A model generated the notes under the pieces. It searched no databases. It worked only from the letters and a program-made list of their open reading frames with translations, and was not told the origin of the DNA. DNA of 64,000 bases, from contig NZ_JAPHUF010000002.1 in the NCBI RefSeq assembly GCF_026196735.1, positions 1 to 64,000 of the forward strand. The letters are read 5' to 3'. Shown here piece by piece: positions 11,031 through 19,798 of the stretch. Positions within the stretch are counted from its first letter, which is position 1. Each line of letters opens with the position of its first letter. The stretch is from Sulfurimonas sp. GTDB taxonomy: Bacteria; Campylobacterota; Campylobacteria; Campylobacterales; Sulfurimonadaceae. The position numbers were made by a program, and so were the translations under genes.

Positions 11031-11972
11031 ATGAATCGCAATATAATAATTGCAATTTTTGCAATATGCATGCCTTATTACCTTATCGGTGCCGAACCTT
11101 CTGCGTTCGGTGCCGGTGATTTAAATAATCCTCAGCCATATGGGCTAACTTCAAGCGAACAAACCCTTCTAGAGAATAAAAAGAAACTTCATAAAGTTGT
11201 TGTCAAAAGTAATAATCAAGCAAATGAAGTTGAATCACTAAGACAAAGAATAGATGGACTACAGACGATTATTGAAAGCATAAGTGCATCGTCTCGAGAG
11301 AATAAATTGAAGTTAAAAGAATTAGATAAACAGAATCGTGATGAGCTTGAAAGCAGCAGCGAGTATGAAAAGCGCATTCTCAAATCAATTGAAGAGACTA
11401 ATGAGCTTATAGTAGTTAATAAACTAGATATAGAAAAAGTCAATCTTAGTTTAGTTGAAATGTCAAAATTGATAGATACCATCAATAGTACATATGTGAC
11501 TAAAAATGAATTTAATACACTTGTTAATAATGTAAATAACTTTAAAGATTTAGTTGCAAAAGAATTGAAATCAAATGCAAAACCTAAAAAATCAAAATTA
11601 GACAGTATGAGTAATGGAGATGTGGCAACTAAAGCAAAAAATTATTATGATAAAAAACTTTATACTGAGGCATTAGAGTATTATAAGCATCTTATAAAGA
11701 AAAACTATAAACCTGCTCGTTCTCATTATATGGCTGGAGAGATAAATTACAATAGAAAAAATTATGCTAAAGCTATTGCATATTTTAAAGAAAGTGCAAA
11801 ACTGTACTCTAAAGCATCTTATATGCCTATTTTGTTGTTACATACAGCAATTTCTATGGATAAAACAGGTGATAAAGAGAATGCAAAAACTTTTTACAAT
11901 GCTGTTATCTCAAAGTATCCGGATAGCTCACAGGCAATAGAAGCAAAAAGTAAACTTGATTTAATCAAATAG
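11031..11972 (+). CDS. ybgF: YbgF/CpoB-like Tol-Pal coordinator
   Basis: Periplasmic protein, 313 aa, with a signal peptide (about 1-21), a coiled coil (about 40-160, rich in Glu, Lys and Ser), and a C-terminal TPR domain (about 195-310: KAKNYYDKKLYTEALEYYK, ARSHYMAGEINYNRKNYAKAIAYF). This is the YbgF/CpoB arrangement and position, last gene of the tol-pal cluster. In E. coli CpoB links Tol activity to peptidoglycan synthesis. Confidence 0.85.
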   Translation: MNRNIIIAIFAICMPYYLIGAEPSAFGAGDLNNPQPYGLTSSEQTLLENKKKLHKVVVKSNNQANEVESLRQRIDGLQTIIESISASSRENKLKLKELDKQNRDELESSSEYEKRILKSIEETNELIVVNKLDIEKVNLSLVEMSKLIDTINSTYVTKNEFNTLVNNVNNFKDLVAKELKSNAKPKKSKLDSMSNGDVATKAKNYYDKKLYTEALEYYKHLIKKNYKPARSHYMAGEINYNRKNYAKAIAYFKESAKLYSKASYMPILLLHTAISMDKTGDKENAKTFYNAVISKYPDSSQAIEAKSKLDLIK

Positions 11973-11997
11973 TTCAAATAGATTTATCTGTAATTAG

Positions 11998-12003
11998 TAT
12001 AAT
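11998..12003 (+). promoter_or_regulatory. Probable -10 box upstream of slyD
   Basis: TATAAT lies 35 bases upstream of the slyD ATG; a second -10-like GATAAAAT starts at 12007. The leader contains AAAAGG as a weak ribosome-binding site. The gap from ybgF is 66 bp. Confidence 0.45.
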
Positions 12004-12038
12004 TATGATAAAATTCCAAAAAAACAAAAGGCATAAAA

Positions 12039-12554
12039 ATGGCAATAGAAGCAAATCAAATTGTATCAATAGAGTATGAAGTTAGAGACGGGGAGAAGAT
12101 TGTAGATAGCAATATTGGTGGCACGCCGTTAGTATTTATGTTTGGTAAAGGTCAGATTATCCCAGGATTAGAGAAGGGTATAGTTGACATGTCAATTGGT
12201 GAAAAAGGAGAAGTTCTTGTAAAAGCGGAAGATGCATATGGTCAGTACAATGCTGAAGCAAAACAAGAAGTTCCAAAAGACCAATTTGCTGGAATAGATT
12301 TAGAAGTTGGCATGAGTCTTTATGGTCAAGGTGAAGATGGTGGTACTGTTCAAGTTGTAGTAGAAGAGATAGGCGATGAAAATGTTATTATTGATTTTAA
12401 TCACCCTTTAGCTGGTAAAGATTTATCTTTTATCGTATCAATTAACAACATTAGAGAAGCATCTGCTGAAGAAGCTATGACTGGAATTCCTGCTGAAATG
12501 AAACAAGGTGATGAGAGTTGTGGAACGCACGAAGCTTCTGGCTGTGGATGCTAA
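12039..12554 (+). CDS. slyD: SlyD-like FKBP-type peptidyl-prolyl isomerase
   Basis: Prolyl isomerase and metallochaperone, 171 aa. The FKBP part contains VSIEYEVRDGEKIVDS and GKGQIIPGLEKGI, interrupted by an insert-in-flap domain (about 75-125), then NHPLAGKDLSF. The C terminus is short but Cys/His-containing (CGTHEASGCGC), consistent with the metal-binding tail of SlyD. Its last bases overlap the next ORF. Confidence 0.93.
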   Translation: MAIEANQIVSIEYEVRDGEKIVDSNIGGTPLVFMFGKGQIIPGLEKGIVDMSIGEKGEVLVKAEDAYGQYNAEAKQEVPKDQFAGIDLEVGMSLYGQGEDGGTVQVVVEEIGDENVIIDFNHPLAGKDLSFIVSINNIREASAEEAMTGIPAEMKQGDESCGTHEASGCGC

Positions 12555-13293
12555 TTATGTAACTGCTTCTGCATCTTCAGCAGAAGCATTCAAAACAGCG
12601 ACTCTTTTAAAAACACTAAGTGTCAACTCTTTAATTACGGGAGAGACAGGTGTTGGAAAAAAAAGTCTAGCTTCTTATATCCTTCCAGATGCACCAATAC
12701 TTGATGCATCGAATCATGATGAATTGTTGAGTACTTTAGAAAGTTCTAAAGAAATAGTTATTACAAATCTAGAAAATTCACCAAATATAAAAAAAGTCTT
12801 GGATATTATCACTTTAAAAAATATTAGAATAATCGCAACTGCGAAAAGTTCATATTATCATGAAAATATTGATGATATATTTAGTGTTAAATTTGATATC
12901 CCGCCACTATCTCAAAGACCGGAAGATATTGATGAGTTAGTACAAAAATTTATTAAAGAAGCTTCTAGAATTTTTACTACAAATCAAGAATTCAATATGA
13001 AAAATTTTAAACCTGACTTATCAAATAACTCAACTTCATTAAGACGACAGGTAATGATAAGTTATTTATTGCAAGATATCGATGATAATGAACTTATGGA
13101 TATTATGCAAAATTACTTAATAGATAAGCTGGGTTCAAACAGTGATTATAAAAACTTTTTATATCTTTATGAAGTTCCTTTAATAAAATCAGGGCTTCAA
13201 AGATTTAAGTCACAGCTTCAGTTAGCTGATAAACTAGGACTAAACAGAAATACTCTTAGAAAGAAGATAGCTGATAATAGTGCATATTTATAA
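12511..13293 (+). CDS. Degenerate sigma-54-activator-like AAA protein with Fis-type HTH
   Basis: About 260 aa. Walker A is GETGVGKKS at about 45-53, followed by an AAA-like core with IPPLSQRPEDIDELVQKF, typical of NtrC-family activators, and a C-terminal Fis-type HTH (LQLADKLGLNRNTLRKKI). The GAFTGA loop that contacts sigma-54 is absent and the Walker B region reads IVITNLEN, so it may not activate sigma-54. The start is uncertain: GTG 12508, ATG 12511 and GTG 12544 all overlap slyD, and none has a good ribosome-binding site. It lies between slyD and fabD, where I recall no extra gene in C. jejuni. Its function is unknown. Confidence 0.7.
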   Translation: MRVVERTKLLAVDANYVTASASSAEAFKTATLLKTLSVNSLITGETGVGKKSLASYILPDAPILDASNHDELLSTLESSKEIVITNLENSPNIKKVLDIITLKNIRIIATAKSSYYHENIDDIFSVKFDIPPLSQRPEDIDELVQKFIKEASRIFTTNQEFNMKNFKPDLSNNSTSLRRQVMISYLLQDIDDNELMDIMQNYLIDKLGSNSDYKNFLYLYEVPLIKSGLQRFKSQLQLADKLGLNRNTLRKKIADNSAYL

Positions 13294-13316
13294 AATTAAA
13301 ATGAATAGGAAATAAA

Positions 13317-14255
13317 ATGAAAAAAATAGCAATGATTTTTGCAGGACAAGGTTCTCAAGCAGTAGGAATGGGAAAAGATTTTTATGAAAATTCTAATATC
13401 GCAAAAGAGATGTTTAAAGAAGCTGGTAAAAGAATAGGTGTTGATTTTAAATCTTTGATATTTGAAGAAAATGAAAAATTAGGACAAACTGCTTATACTC
13501 AACCTGCAATTTTACTGGTCCAAATGATAGCGTACCGTATTTTTAAAGAAAAATGCCCAGATATTAAAGCTGAACTATTTTTAGGTCATTCTCTAGGTGA
13601 ATTTTCTGCCTTATGCGCAAGTGGTGCTATTGATTATATTGATGCTGTTGAGCTTGTACACAGACGAGGTCAACTTATGCAAGATGCATGTTCAGATATT
13701 GAGGCGGGTATGATGGCTATAGTTGGTCTTGATGATGCTTCTGTGGAAAAAATTTGTACTGATGCGGGGAGTGTTGGAAAAAAAGTTTGGCCTGCTAATT
13801 ATAATCAAGATGGTCAATTAGTTGTTGCCGGTATGAAAGCAGATTTAGCATCTTTAGAGCAAACTTTTAAAGACGCCGGTGCAAAAAGAGCGCTTCTTCT
13901 TAATATGTCGGTGGCATCTCACTGTGAACTTCTTTCTCCAGCTCAATTACCGTTAGAGAGTTTAATGGAGAGTATGATAAATGAGAGTTTTGAAGCTCCG
14001 GTTATCTCAAATGTAACTACAGCACCATATAGTTCTAAAGAAGAAGCTGTAGCTCTACTGAAAGATCAGTTAGTCAAACCAGTTAAATATAAACAATCTA
14101 TCCTTGCAATTGCTGGTGATATAGATGTAGCTATTGAGTTTGGAAACGGTGTTACTTTAAAAGGTCTAAATCGTAGAATTGCAAAAGATATGACAACTCT
14201 GAATATTTCAGATATGGATTCACTCGCTAAAGTAGCAGAGGAAATCTGTAACTAG
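13317..14255 (+). CDS. fabD: Malonyl-CoA:ACP transacylase FabD
   Basis: Loads malonate onto acyl carrier protein for fatty acid synthesis. The 312-aa protein begins IFAGQGSQAVGMG and carries the nucleophile motif GHSLGEF (Ser about 94), VHRRGQLMQ with the conserved Arg, and SHCELL with the catalytic His. AGGAAA precedes the ATG. The next gene starts one base after its stop. Confidence 0.96.
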   Translation: MKKIAMIFAGQGSQAVGMGKDFYENSNIAKEMFKEAGKRIGVDFKSLIFEENEKLGQTAYTQPAILLVQMIAYRIFKEKCPDIKAELFLGHSLGEFSALCASGAIDYIDAVELVHRRGQLMQDACSDIEAGMMAIVGLDDASVEKICTDAGSVGKKVWPANYNQDGQLVVAGMKADLASLEQTFKDAGAKRALLLNMSVASHCELLSPAQLPLESLMESMINESFEAPVISNVTTAPYSSKEEAVALLKDQLVKPVKYKQSILAIAGDIDVAIEFGNGVTLKGLNRRIAKDMTTLNISDMDSLAKVAEEICN

Positions 14256-14256
14256 C

Positions 14257-14973
14257 ATGAGAGTAACATTAGCTCAAACATCTCCAAAATTAAATCGTTC
14301 TAATCTTGATGATATTGTAGCAATTATAAAACAATTTAGTGATGAAAGTGATTTAATAGTTTTTGCTGAACTCTCTTTGAGCGGATATAGCTTGCAGGAT
14401 AAACTTTTTGAAGATGCTTGGGATATAAATGATTTAGATGTTTTAAAGAGTTTGAGTCTACATGTAGATATTGCAGTCGGTGCTGCGATTAAAGATGAAA
14501 ACGATTTTAGAAACGCAGCTCTATATTTTTCAAAAGGTAAACTTCTCTCTTCTCATTATAAGGTTCATCTTCCAAATTATGGAATGTTTGAAGAAGCGAG
14601 ATACTTCAAAGCCGGTGATATTTTTGAAAGTTTTGAGAGTAGTTATGGAAAAATATCTATGCTTGTTTGTGAAGATTTATGGCACAAATCTGTACATGTA
14701 GATTTAATAAATGAAAATCCTGATTATATCTTGGCTTTAGTTGCTTCTCCAGCTCGCGGCTTTACAAATAATGGCTTGGAGATAGAAGATAAGTGGCATG
14801 AGATAATAAAAACAGTGGCTAAAGAATGCAATGCAAAGCTAATATTTGTAAATCGTGTTGGTTTTGAAGATGGTCTTGGTTTTTGGGGTGGAAGCTGCAT
14901 AATTGATGAAAAATCAAATATTATGTATAAACTACCCAAGTATGAAAAGATAATAAAAACATTTAAAATATAG
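14257..14973 (+). CDS. Carbon-nitrogen hydrolase (nitrilase superfamily)
   Basis: A 238-aa C-N hydrolase. The catalytic Glu-Lys-Cys triad is visible: Glu in VFAELSLSGY (about 39), Lys in HYKVHLPNYG (about 105), and Cys in MLVCEDLWH (about 138). It is the length of a stand-alone amidase. The substrate cannot be told from sequence; it resembles the amidase part of NAD synthetases and generic omega-amidase-like enzymes. It sits tightly between fabD and mtnN. Confidence 0.85.
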   Translation: MRVTLAQTSPKLNRSNLDDIVAIIKQFSDESDLIVFAELSLSGYSLQDKLFEDAWDINDLDVLKSLSLHVDIAVGAAIKDENDFRNAALYFSKGKLLSSHYKVHLPNYGMFEEARYFKAGDIFESFESSYGKISMLVCEDLWHKSVHVDLINENPDYILALVASPARGFTNNGLEIEDKWHEIIKTVAKECNAKLIFVNRVGFEDGLGFWGGSCIIDEKSNIMYKLPKYEKIIKTFKI

Positions 14974-14981
14974 GAAAAAAT

Positions 14982-15674
14982 TTGAAAATAGCAATCATGG
15001 GCGCAATGCCTGAGGAAGTAGCTCCAATATTAGAGAAATTAGGTGAGTATAAAACAACAAAATATGCAGATAATGAGTATTATGAAGCGACTTATAAAGG
15101 CGTTGATATAGTTGTAGCTTACTCAAAGATTGGTAAAGTGTTCTCTACGCTTACTGCAACTACAATGATAGAGCATTTTAATTGTGACAGACTACTTTTT
15201 TCTGGTGTAGCTGGTGGTATAAATCCAAGTTTAAAGATTGGCGACTTGATTGTTGCTACTAAATTGTCTCAACACGATTTAGATATTACTGCATTTGGTC
15301 ACCCTATGGGTTTTGTCCCGGGAGGAAGTGTTTTTGTTGAGGCAGACAAAGATTTAATAGCATTATCAAAAGATGTAGCAAAAGAGTTAGGTAAAACAGT
15401 AAAAGAGGGTATTATTGCTACCGGTGATCAATTTGTGCATGATGAAAAGGTTAAACAAACAATTGTAAAACATTTTAATGCTGATGCTTTAGAGATGGAA
15501 GGCGGTTCAGTTGCAGTAGTGTGTAAATCTTTAAATGTACCATTTTTTATTCTTCGTGCTATAAGTGATACTGCAGATACTGATGCTAGTTTTTCATTTG
15601 ATGAATTTATGGAGTCAAGTGCAATTATATCAGCAGAGTTTATTATGAAAATGATAGATAGAGTTGTTGAGTAA
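14982..15674 (+). CDS. mtnN: MTA/SAH (or 6-amino-6-deoxyfutalosine) nucleosidase
   Basis: Nucleoside hydrolase of the PNP/UDP family, 230 aa. Family motifs are IAIMGAMPEEVAP, FSGVAGGINPSLKIGD, ATGDQFVHD, ALEMEGGSVA and RAISDTADTDA, in which the Asp is the catalytic acid. The start is TTG with AGGA upstream. In Campylobacterota this enzyme is known to act also in the futalosine pathway of menaquinone synthesis, which is likely but not provable here. Confidence 0.93.
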   Translation: MKIAIMGAMPEEVAPILEKLGEYKTTKYADNEYYEATYKGVDIVVAYSKIGKVFSTLTATTMIEHFNCDRLLFSGVAGGINPSLKIGDLIVATKLSQHDLDITAFGHPMGFVPGGSVFVEADKDLIALSKDVAKELGKTVKEGIIATGDQFVHDEKVKQTIVKHFNADALEMEGGSVAVVCKSLNVPFFILRAISDTADTDASFSFDEFMESSAIISAEFIMKMIDRVVE

Positions 15675-15676
15675 AT

Positions 15677-16435
15677 ATGTCTATTAAAATATCAAAAAAA
15701 ATCATGTCAAAGCTTGGCAAAACAAATGCCGAGTTTGAACTCATAGAAGAGGGCGATAAGATACTCGTTGGACTTAGTGGCGGTAAAGACTCACTTACCA
15801 TGATTCATGCCATGAAAGAGCAACAGCGTCGTGCTCCATTTAAATTTGAATTTATTGCAGTAACTATTGGTTACGGAATGGGTGAAAATTTTGATAACTT
15901 AATAAAGCATTGTAAAGAGTATGATATAGAGCATATTGTTTACGATACAAAGATTTATGAACTAGCAGAAGAAAAAATTAGAAAAAACTCATCTTTTTGC
16001 AGTTTTTTCTCTCGTATGAGAAGGGGTACTCTATATGGTATAGCAGAGAAAAATGGATGTAATAAGCTGGCTCTTGGACATCACATGGATGATGCCGCAG
16101 AGAGTTTTTTTATGAATTTTATTTATAACGGGCAGATGCGCTCACTTGCTCCAAAATATAAGGCAGATAATGGTTTGATTGTTATTCGCCCATTGATTCA
16201 AATGAGAGAAAGACAGCTTAGAGCATTCGTTGTCGATAATAATATAGCAGCTATAGGTGATGAAGCTTGCCCAGCAATGCGTTTTGATGTTAAAATGCCG
16301 CATGCTCGTGCAAATACTAAAGTGATGTTGGCAAAGATGGAAAAAGAGTTCCCAAGTCTCTTTACCAGCTTAAATGCCGCATTTAAAAATATATCTATAG
16401 ATAGTTTTTTTGATAAAGAGAAGTTTAATATTTAG
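15677..16435 (+). CDS. TtcA-family PP-loop ATPase, one cluster cysteine missing
   Basis: A 252-aa PP-loop protein related to TtcA, which makes 2-thiocytidine at tRNA position 32 with a 4Fe-4S cluster. The PP-loop SGGKDS is near residue 36 and GHHMDDAAESFF follows. E. coli TtcA has CSLCSRLRRG here; this protein has CSFFSRMRRG, so the second Cys of the CxxC pair is Phe. Another Cys in DEACPAMRFD may match the third ligand. It may be a TtcA variant or a different tRNA or sulfur-transfer enzyme. Its 3' end overlaps the convergent gene by 11 bases. Confidence 0.8.
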   Translation: MSIKISKKIMSKLGKTNAEFELIEEGDKILVGLSGGKDSLTMIHAMKEQQRRAPFKFEFIAVTIGYGMGENFDNLIKHCKEYDIEHIVYDTKIYELAEEKIRKNSSFCSFFSRMRRGTLYGIAEKNGCNKLALGHHMDDAAESFFMNFIYNGQMRSLAPKYKADNGLIVIRPLIQMRERQLRAFVVDNNIAAIGDEACPAMRFDVKMPHARANTKVMLAKMEKEFPSLFTSLNAAFKNISIDSFFDKEKFNI

Positions 16436-16916
16436 ACTCTATATTCTCTTCATCTTTAGCTATTTGTACTTTATTATCGTGAAGAGTGTCTTCTTTTAAA
16501 GTCTGTAAAAATTCTATAATGTTCTCTTGATAAGAGACTATGTCTCTATCATGAGAGAGTTCTAATAGTGGCTTGAGAGACTCCGTATCAATTTTTTTTG
16601 CATATCTTGGAACAATTTTTAGTTCTTTTTGAATATTTGATACTAATGTATCTATATCTAGTCCATTGTTATCTCTTACTTTTTGAACTAGCTCTTTGGT
16701 TGATGAAACCAATAGATTTGCTCTATCCTCTTCATTTTTATAAATATCCATACCAATATTTTTTACTATTGCATAACTTTCTTCTTTGATGTCTTGATTT
16801 GCAGCTATAACAAGAGCAAAAATCTTGGCACGAAAGTCCAAGGAACCATGATGATGAACAAATAGCTCACGAAATGCACTAAAAAAGTGGTGTTTAATTT
16901 TAAAACTTAACCCCAT
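16425..16916 (-). CDS. Conserved-looking hypothetical protein, 163 aa
   Basis: I do not recognise this family. The protein is soluble, largely alpha-helical and charged, beginning MGLSFKIKHHFFSAFRELF with no signal peptide or membrane segment. GAGGGA upstream of the ATG is a fair ribosome-binding site, and a TATAAT (complement of 16946-16951) lies about 30 bases upstream of the start. It is the last chromosomal gene before the left end of the island. Base composition resembles its neighbours. Confidence 0.75.
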   Translation of the reverse strand: MGLSFKIKHHFFSAFRELFVHHHGSLDFRAKIFALVIAANQDIKEESYAIVKNIGMDIYKNEEDRANLLVSSTKELVQKVRDNNGLDIDTLVSNIQKELKIVPRYAKKIDTESLKPLLELSHDRDIVSYQENIIEFLQTLKEDTLHDNKVQIAKDEENIESKY

Positions 16917-16938
16917 TTAAATCCCTCATAAATTACTA

Positions 16939-16953
16939 ATATGTTATTATACA
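16939..16953. repeat. Outer 15-bp repeat, left copy, includes a minus-strand -10 box
   Basis: ATATGTTATTATACA occurs here and again at 25276-25290, the two copies bracketing the island outside the 41-bp repeats. On the minus strand the left copy supplies TATAAT for the 163-aa gene. The match may reflect promoters in AT-rich DNA or an older duplication of the insertion target. Confidence 0.5.
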
Positions 16954-17005
16954 GAAAACAAACTGAATATCCTTAAATAGGGGGATATCGACCTTTTATT
17001 TTTTC

Positions 17006-17046
17006 TAGTGTGCCCAAAGTGTGCCCAAAAGTGCCAAAAAAAGCAC
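17006..17046. repeat. attL-like direct repeat of the island
   Basis: A 41-bp sequence repeated in the same orientation at 25158-25198 with 3 mismatches. It contains two 11-bp units, TGTGCCCAAAG and TGTGCCCAAAA, then a degenerate third. Eleven-base spacing puts the units on one face of the helix, as expected for recombinase binding sites. The integrase stop codon begins at the last base of the repeat, so integrase and att site are adjacent, as in many integrative elements. Confidence 0.8.
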
Positions 17047-18116
17047 TAATTATCTATTAAAAAAGTACCTCTTTTTTTCTCTTTATTCTCAACATATCTG
17101 GCATATTTATTGAGAGTCATATCAGGTGTTGAGTGACCTAACATTTTACTAACCCAGAGTATATCTTCTCCATTACTAATCATCATAGATGCAAAAGTAT
17201 GTCTCATCTGATATGGATTACGATATTGAATATCCAATTTATCAAATAATGGTCTCCAATAAGAAGTAGATATATTTGCTCCATCAGAATAGTTTTGACC
17301 TTTTCTACTATTGAACAAATATTCACTTGAATTCAACTTGTATTGTAGATGATTTTTTAAATAAGGTAAGAGTACATCAATAATGTCAACATCTCTGATA
17401 CTAGATTTAGTTTTAGGAGTAGATTCAATTTTTTGTCTTTTAGCTCTTTGAACTTTTATGATTTTTTTTTCAAAGTCTATGTCACTCCATTTAAGAGCGA
17501 CTAATTCACCAGTTCTCATGCCAGTAAAAAAACCTATTGCATAATAAGCTTTGATTTCATCATCTATGTTATCTAATATAGTAAATATCTCATCTTTAGA
17601 AAAAGGCTTGATTTCTACTACTGCAACATTATTTGGTGCTTTAACAAACTTCAATGGATTTCTAATTATTATTTCATCTGCAACTGCATCTTGAAACATA
17701 ACATTAAAGACAGCTCTTATGTAGGCTAAACTTTTTGTAGACAAAGATTTTAATATCTTATTCTGCCAAGTAGCTATTTGAGATGGTTTAATCTTATCAA
17801 GCTTCTTATTGCCAAAGTAGGGCTTTATATGCCTTTTATAAAGATATTTATAATCCTCTTGACTAGAAGCTTTTCTATGAACTTCGTGTATCTCAAAACT
17901 TATTTGCATAAACTCATCTACAGTTGGTACTTTTTCAACATTGTCAGTTTTAAAGAACTCATCCGAGGTTAGTTTAAAAACTATCTCAGGTATTAATTTT
18001 GTTTCGGCTAGTTTGCGGTTAGCTTTAGTATCATCAAGGTTTAAAGACCTTCTATATCTATTTGATTGATGATAAAATGTTATCCACAGCTTGCCTTTGC
18101 GACTGATTAATTTCAT
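17046..18116 (-). CDS. int: Tyrosine recombinase, integrase of the island
   Basis: Phage-type integrase, 356 aa from the start I prefer. It has an N-terminal SAM-like arm-binding domain (about 75-150) and a C-terminal catalytic domain with TGMRTGELVAL (first Arg), a Lys-containing KTKSSIRDVDI strand, PYQMRHTFAS (second Arg), LGHSTPDMTLNKY and the Tyr nucleophile in YARYVENK. The first position of the HxxR box is Tyr. The ORF track starts at 18179, but AAGGA sits 8 bases before the ATG at 18116. It overlaps the upstream HTH gene by 59 bases, so the two are probably co-translated. Confidence 0.93.
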   Translation of the reverse strand: MKLISRKGKLWITFYHQSNRYRRSLNLDDTKANRKLAETKLIPEIVFKLTSDEFFKTDNVEKVPTVDEFMQISFEIHEVHRKASSQEDYKYLYKRHIKPYFGNKKLDKIKPSQIATWQNKILKSLSTKSLAYIRAVFNVMFQDAVADEIIIRNPLKFVKAPNNVAVVEIKPFSKDEIFTILDNIDDEIKAYYAIGFFTGMRTGELVALKWSDIDFEKKIIKVQRAKRQKIESTPKTKSSIRDVDIIDVLLPYLKNHLQYKLNSSEYLFNSRKGQNYSDGANISTSYWRPLFDKLDIQYRNPYQMRHTFASMMISNGEDILWVSKMLGHSTPDMTLNKYARYVENKEKKRGTFLIDN

Positions 18117-18381
18117 TTGTTTTATCCTTACAGATAACCCATTCATCAATTGCAACTCTATCAAACAGTATTTTACCACTCTTTTTAAAAAAGTGTATAC
18201 CCTCTATAAAATACTCATCTTTTATTTTATAAATTCTGTCTGATGAATAGCTAAGATACTGAGCTAACTCTTTAACACTTAACCACCTTTTAGTATGTCC
18301 CTCTTCTAGTTGATTATTTAATTTCTCAATTAACTCAAACATCTGAGGGAGTAGCTTTAAACTTTCAAATTCTATGTTCAT
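18058..18381 (-). CDS. Excisionase-like helix-turn-helix protein
   Basis: A small protein (107 aa from ATG 18381) with a MerR/Xis-type winged HTH: RWLSVKELAQYLSYSSDRIYKI, then a short wing and ILFDRVAIDEWV. This matches helix_turn_helix_17 proteins that act as excisionases or regulators of integrative elements. AGGAG lies 7 bases before ATG 18381, so I prefer that start to 18414. It lies 10 bases after the rep-like gene and overlaps int, which supports a recombination-directionality role. Confidence 0.75.
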   Translation of the reverse strand: MNIEFESLKLLPQMFELIEKLNNQLEEGHTKRWLSVKELAQYLSYSSDRIYKIKDEYFIEGIHFFKKSGKILFDRVAIDEWVICKDKTNEINQSQRQAVDNILSSIK

Positions 18382-18391
18382 AATGCTACTC

Positions 18392-19702
18392 CTAAAAGAC
18401 TCGTTTGAGTCCACGTCTTACAAGCTCATTATCAATTGCATCATACTTATGCAGTAGTTCATCAAAGAGTTTATCATCAGGCATAACACCAACCATCTCT
18501 TTAGAGAGTCTTCTTTCAAACTCTTTTAGTCCATAATTAGAGTAGTTCTCTAACTCCTCTTCAAATGTCTGTTTCTCTTTTACATAGACATCATGTACTT
18601 TTATAATGTCTTGTCTCAGTTGATAATCTTCTTTTACATCTTGGAGAAGTTCATAGAAGTATAGAAGTGTTGGAGAATTTTTATGAATAAGCAGTCTCAT
18701 AATTTGACGTTTAATAGGTTTACGAGCATCTTCAAGAGAGTAGCTATAAGTTACTTTTTCAATCTTCTTCATTTCAGTAGTTATCTGCATAAACTCTTTA
18801 TTATCGTAGTGAGTTGATATGTATTTCCATATTGGTAATATGTCAGCACGTTTACGATTAGATGAGTTTATCTGTGCATCTGTAAGTCCTGATACATCAA
18901 TTAGTTTTACTAAATCACATCCCATTTCAAATAAGCTCTGTGAACGACTTAATGCATCTTCTATAGTATCTATAGCATACTGCTTTAAAAACTCTCTATG
19001 GAACTCAAATTCTACGTTAAATATAGATTGTTCAACATTTAATCCATTTGCTCCAAAATAGTTATACATAATCTCTCTTTTTATTTCTGATGCAGACTCT
19101 AACTCTTTTATCTTGTTATATATTCTTAGAAGAAATGGCTTCTTACCAACATAGTAGGTTTCTAACTCATAGCCAGTTGAACGCTCTCCAATATTTGCAG
19201 AGTGAGTCTTCTTTTTAGAAAGTATCATCTCTTTGCGTAGATAGTTGAAGTTATGTTGTATGAACATATTTATATCTATTCTAGTTACTGGAAAGTAGTT
19301 AGTACTTAGTAGTGAGCCTTTTAGTAATTGAGTGTTGATATACTCAACTAATGACTTTAAACCTATTGTATATATTCCAATAGCATTTAGTTGAACTCTG
19401 ATGTTATGAATGTTTTGAGATTTTTCTGAATCTTTGAATCCTACTCTAAAGAACTCATGGTTAAACCATAAGAAGCCATCTCTACCCATACCGCTATATT
19501 TAACATCTATGTTATTGATAGTGATAATGATATCGTTATCAACATAAGCATAATTAAGAGCTGTGAACTCTTCTTTTTTAGCTTCTATTTGCTCTATGAT
19601 GTTTTCATAATAGTTATCATAGTTACCACCACTTTGAGCGAAATAATATAAAGCATCTATCCCACTGATATGAGGTACTTTTTTTTCTATTTTATTTTTC
19701 AT
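18392..19702 (-). CDS. Rep_trans-like replication initiator or MOB-T-type relaxase
   Basis: A 436-aa protein with features of the Rep_trans family (plasmid pT181-type initiators, filamentous-phage initiators, and the relaxases NicK of ICEBs1 and Orf20 of Tn916). The signals are VTRIDINMF (about 139-147), YYVGKKPFLLRIYNKIKE (about 183-200, with the Y.G...lRiYnK pattern) and NVEFEFHREFL (about 228). The C-terminal half is unassigned. A good AAAGGAAA site precedes the ATG. It would nick an origin for rolling-circle replication or transfer of the excised element. Family assignment is by motif only. Confidence 0.6.
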   Translation of the reverse strand: MKNKIEKKVPHISGIDALYYFAQSGGNYDNYYENIIEQIEAKKEEFTALNYAYVDNDIIITINNIDVKYSGMGRDGFLWFNHEFFRVGFKDSEKSQNIHNIRVQLNAIGIYTIGLKSLVEYINTQLLKGSLLSTNYFPVTRIDINMFIQHNFNYLRKEMILSKKKTHSANIGERSTGYELETYYVGKKPFLLRIYNKIKELESASEIKREIMYNYFGANGLNVEQSIFNVEFEFHREFLKQYAIDTIEDALSRSQSLFEMGCDLVKLIDVSGLTDAQINSSNRKRADILPIWKYISTHYDNKEFMQITTEMKKIEKVTYSYSLEDARKPIKRQIMRLLIHKNSPTLLYFYELLQDVKEDYQLRQDIIKVHDVYVKEKQTFEEELENYSNYGLKEFERRLSKEMVGVMPDDKLFDELLHKYDAIDNELVRRGLKRVF

Positions 19703-19775
19703 CTTATATTTCCTTTCGAGTACCTAGCACTCTTATTTTGAAGAACATTTATATATATTCTTTATGACTTACGTC

Positions 19776-19798
19776 AGGGGGTGTTACTAAAACCCCCT
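19776..19798. promoter_or_regulatory. GC-rich hairpin upstream of rep: candidate nick site, origin or oriT
   Basis: AGGGGGT and ACCCCCT form a perfect 7-bp stem around a 9-base loop (GTTACTAAA), 73 bases upstream of the rep start. Such a GC-rich hairpin stands out in this AT-rich DNA. Initiators of the Rep_trans family commonly nick within a hairpin near their own gene, so this is a reasonable origin candidate. Confidence 0.45.
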
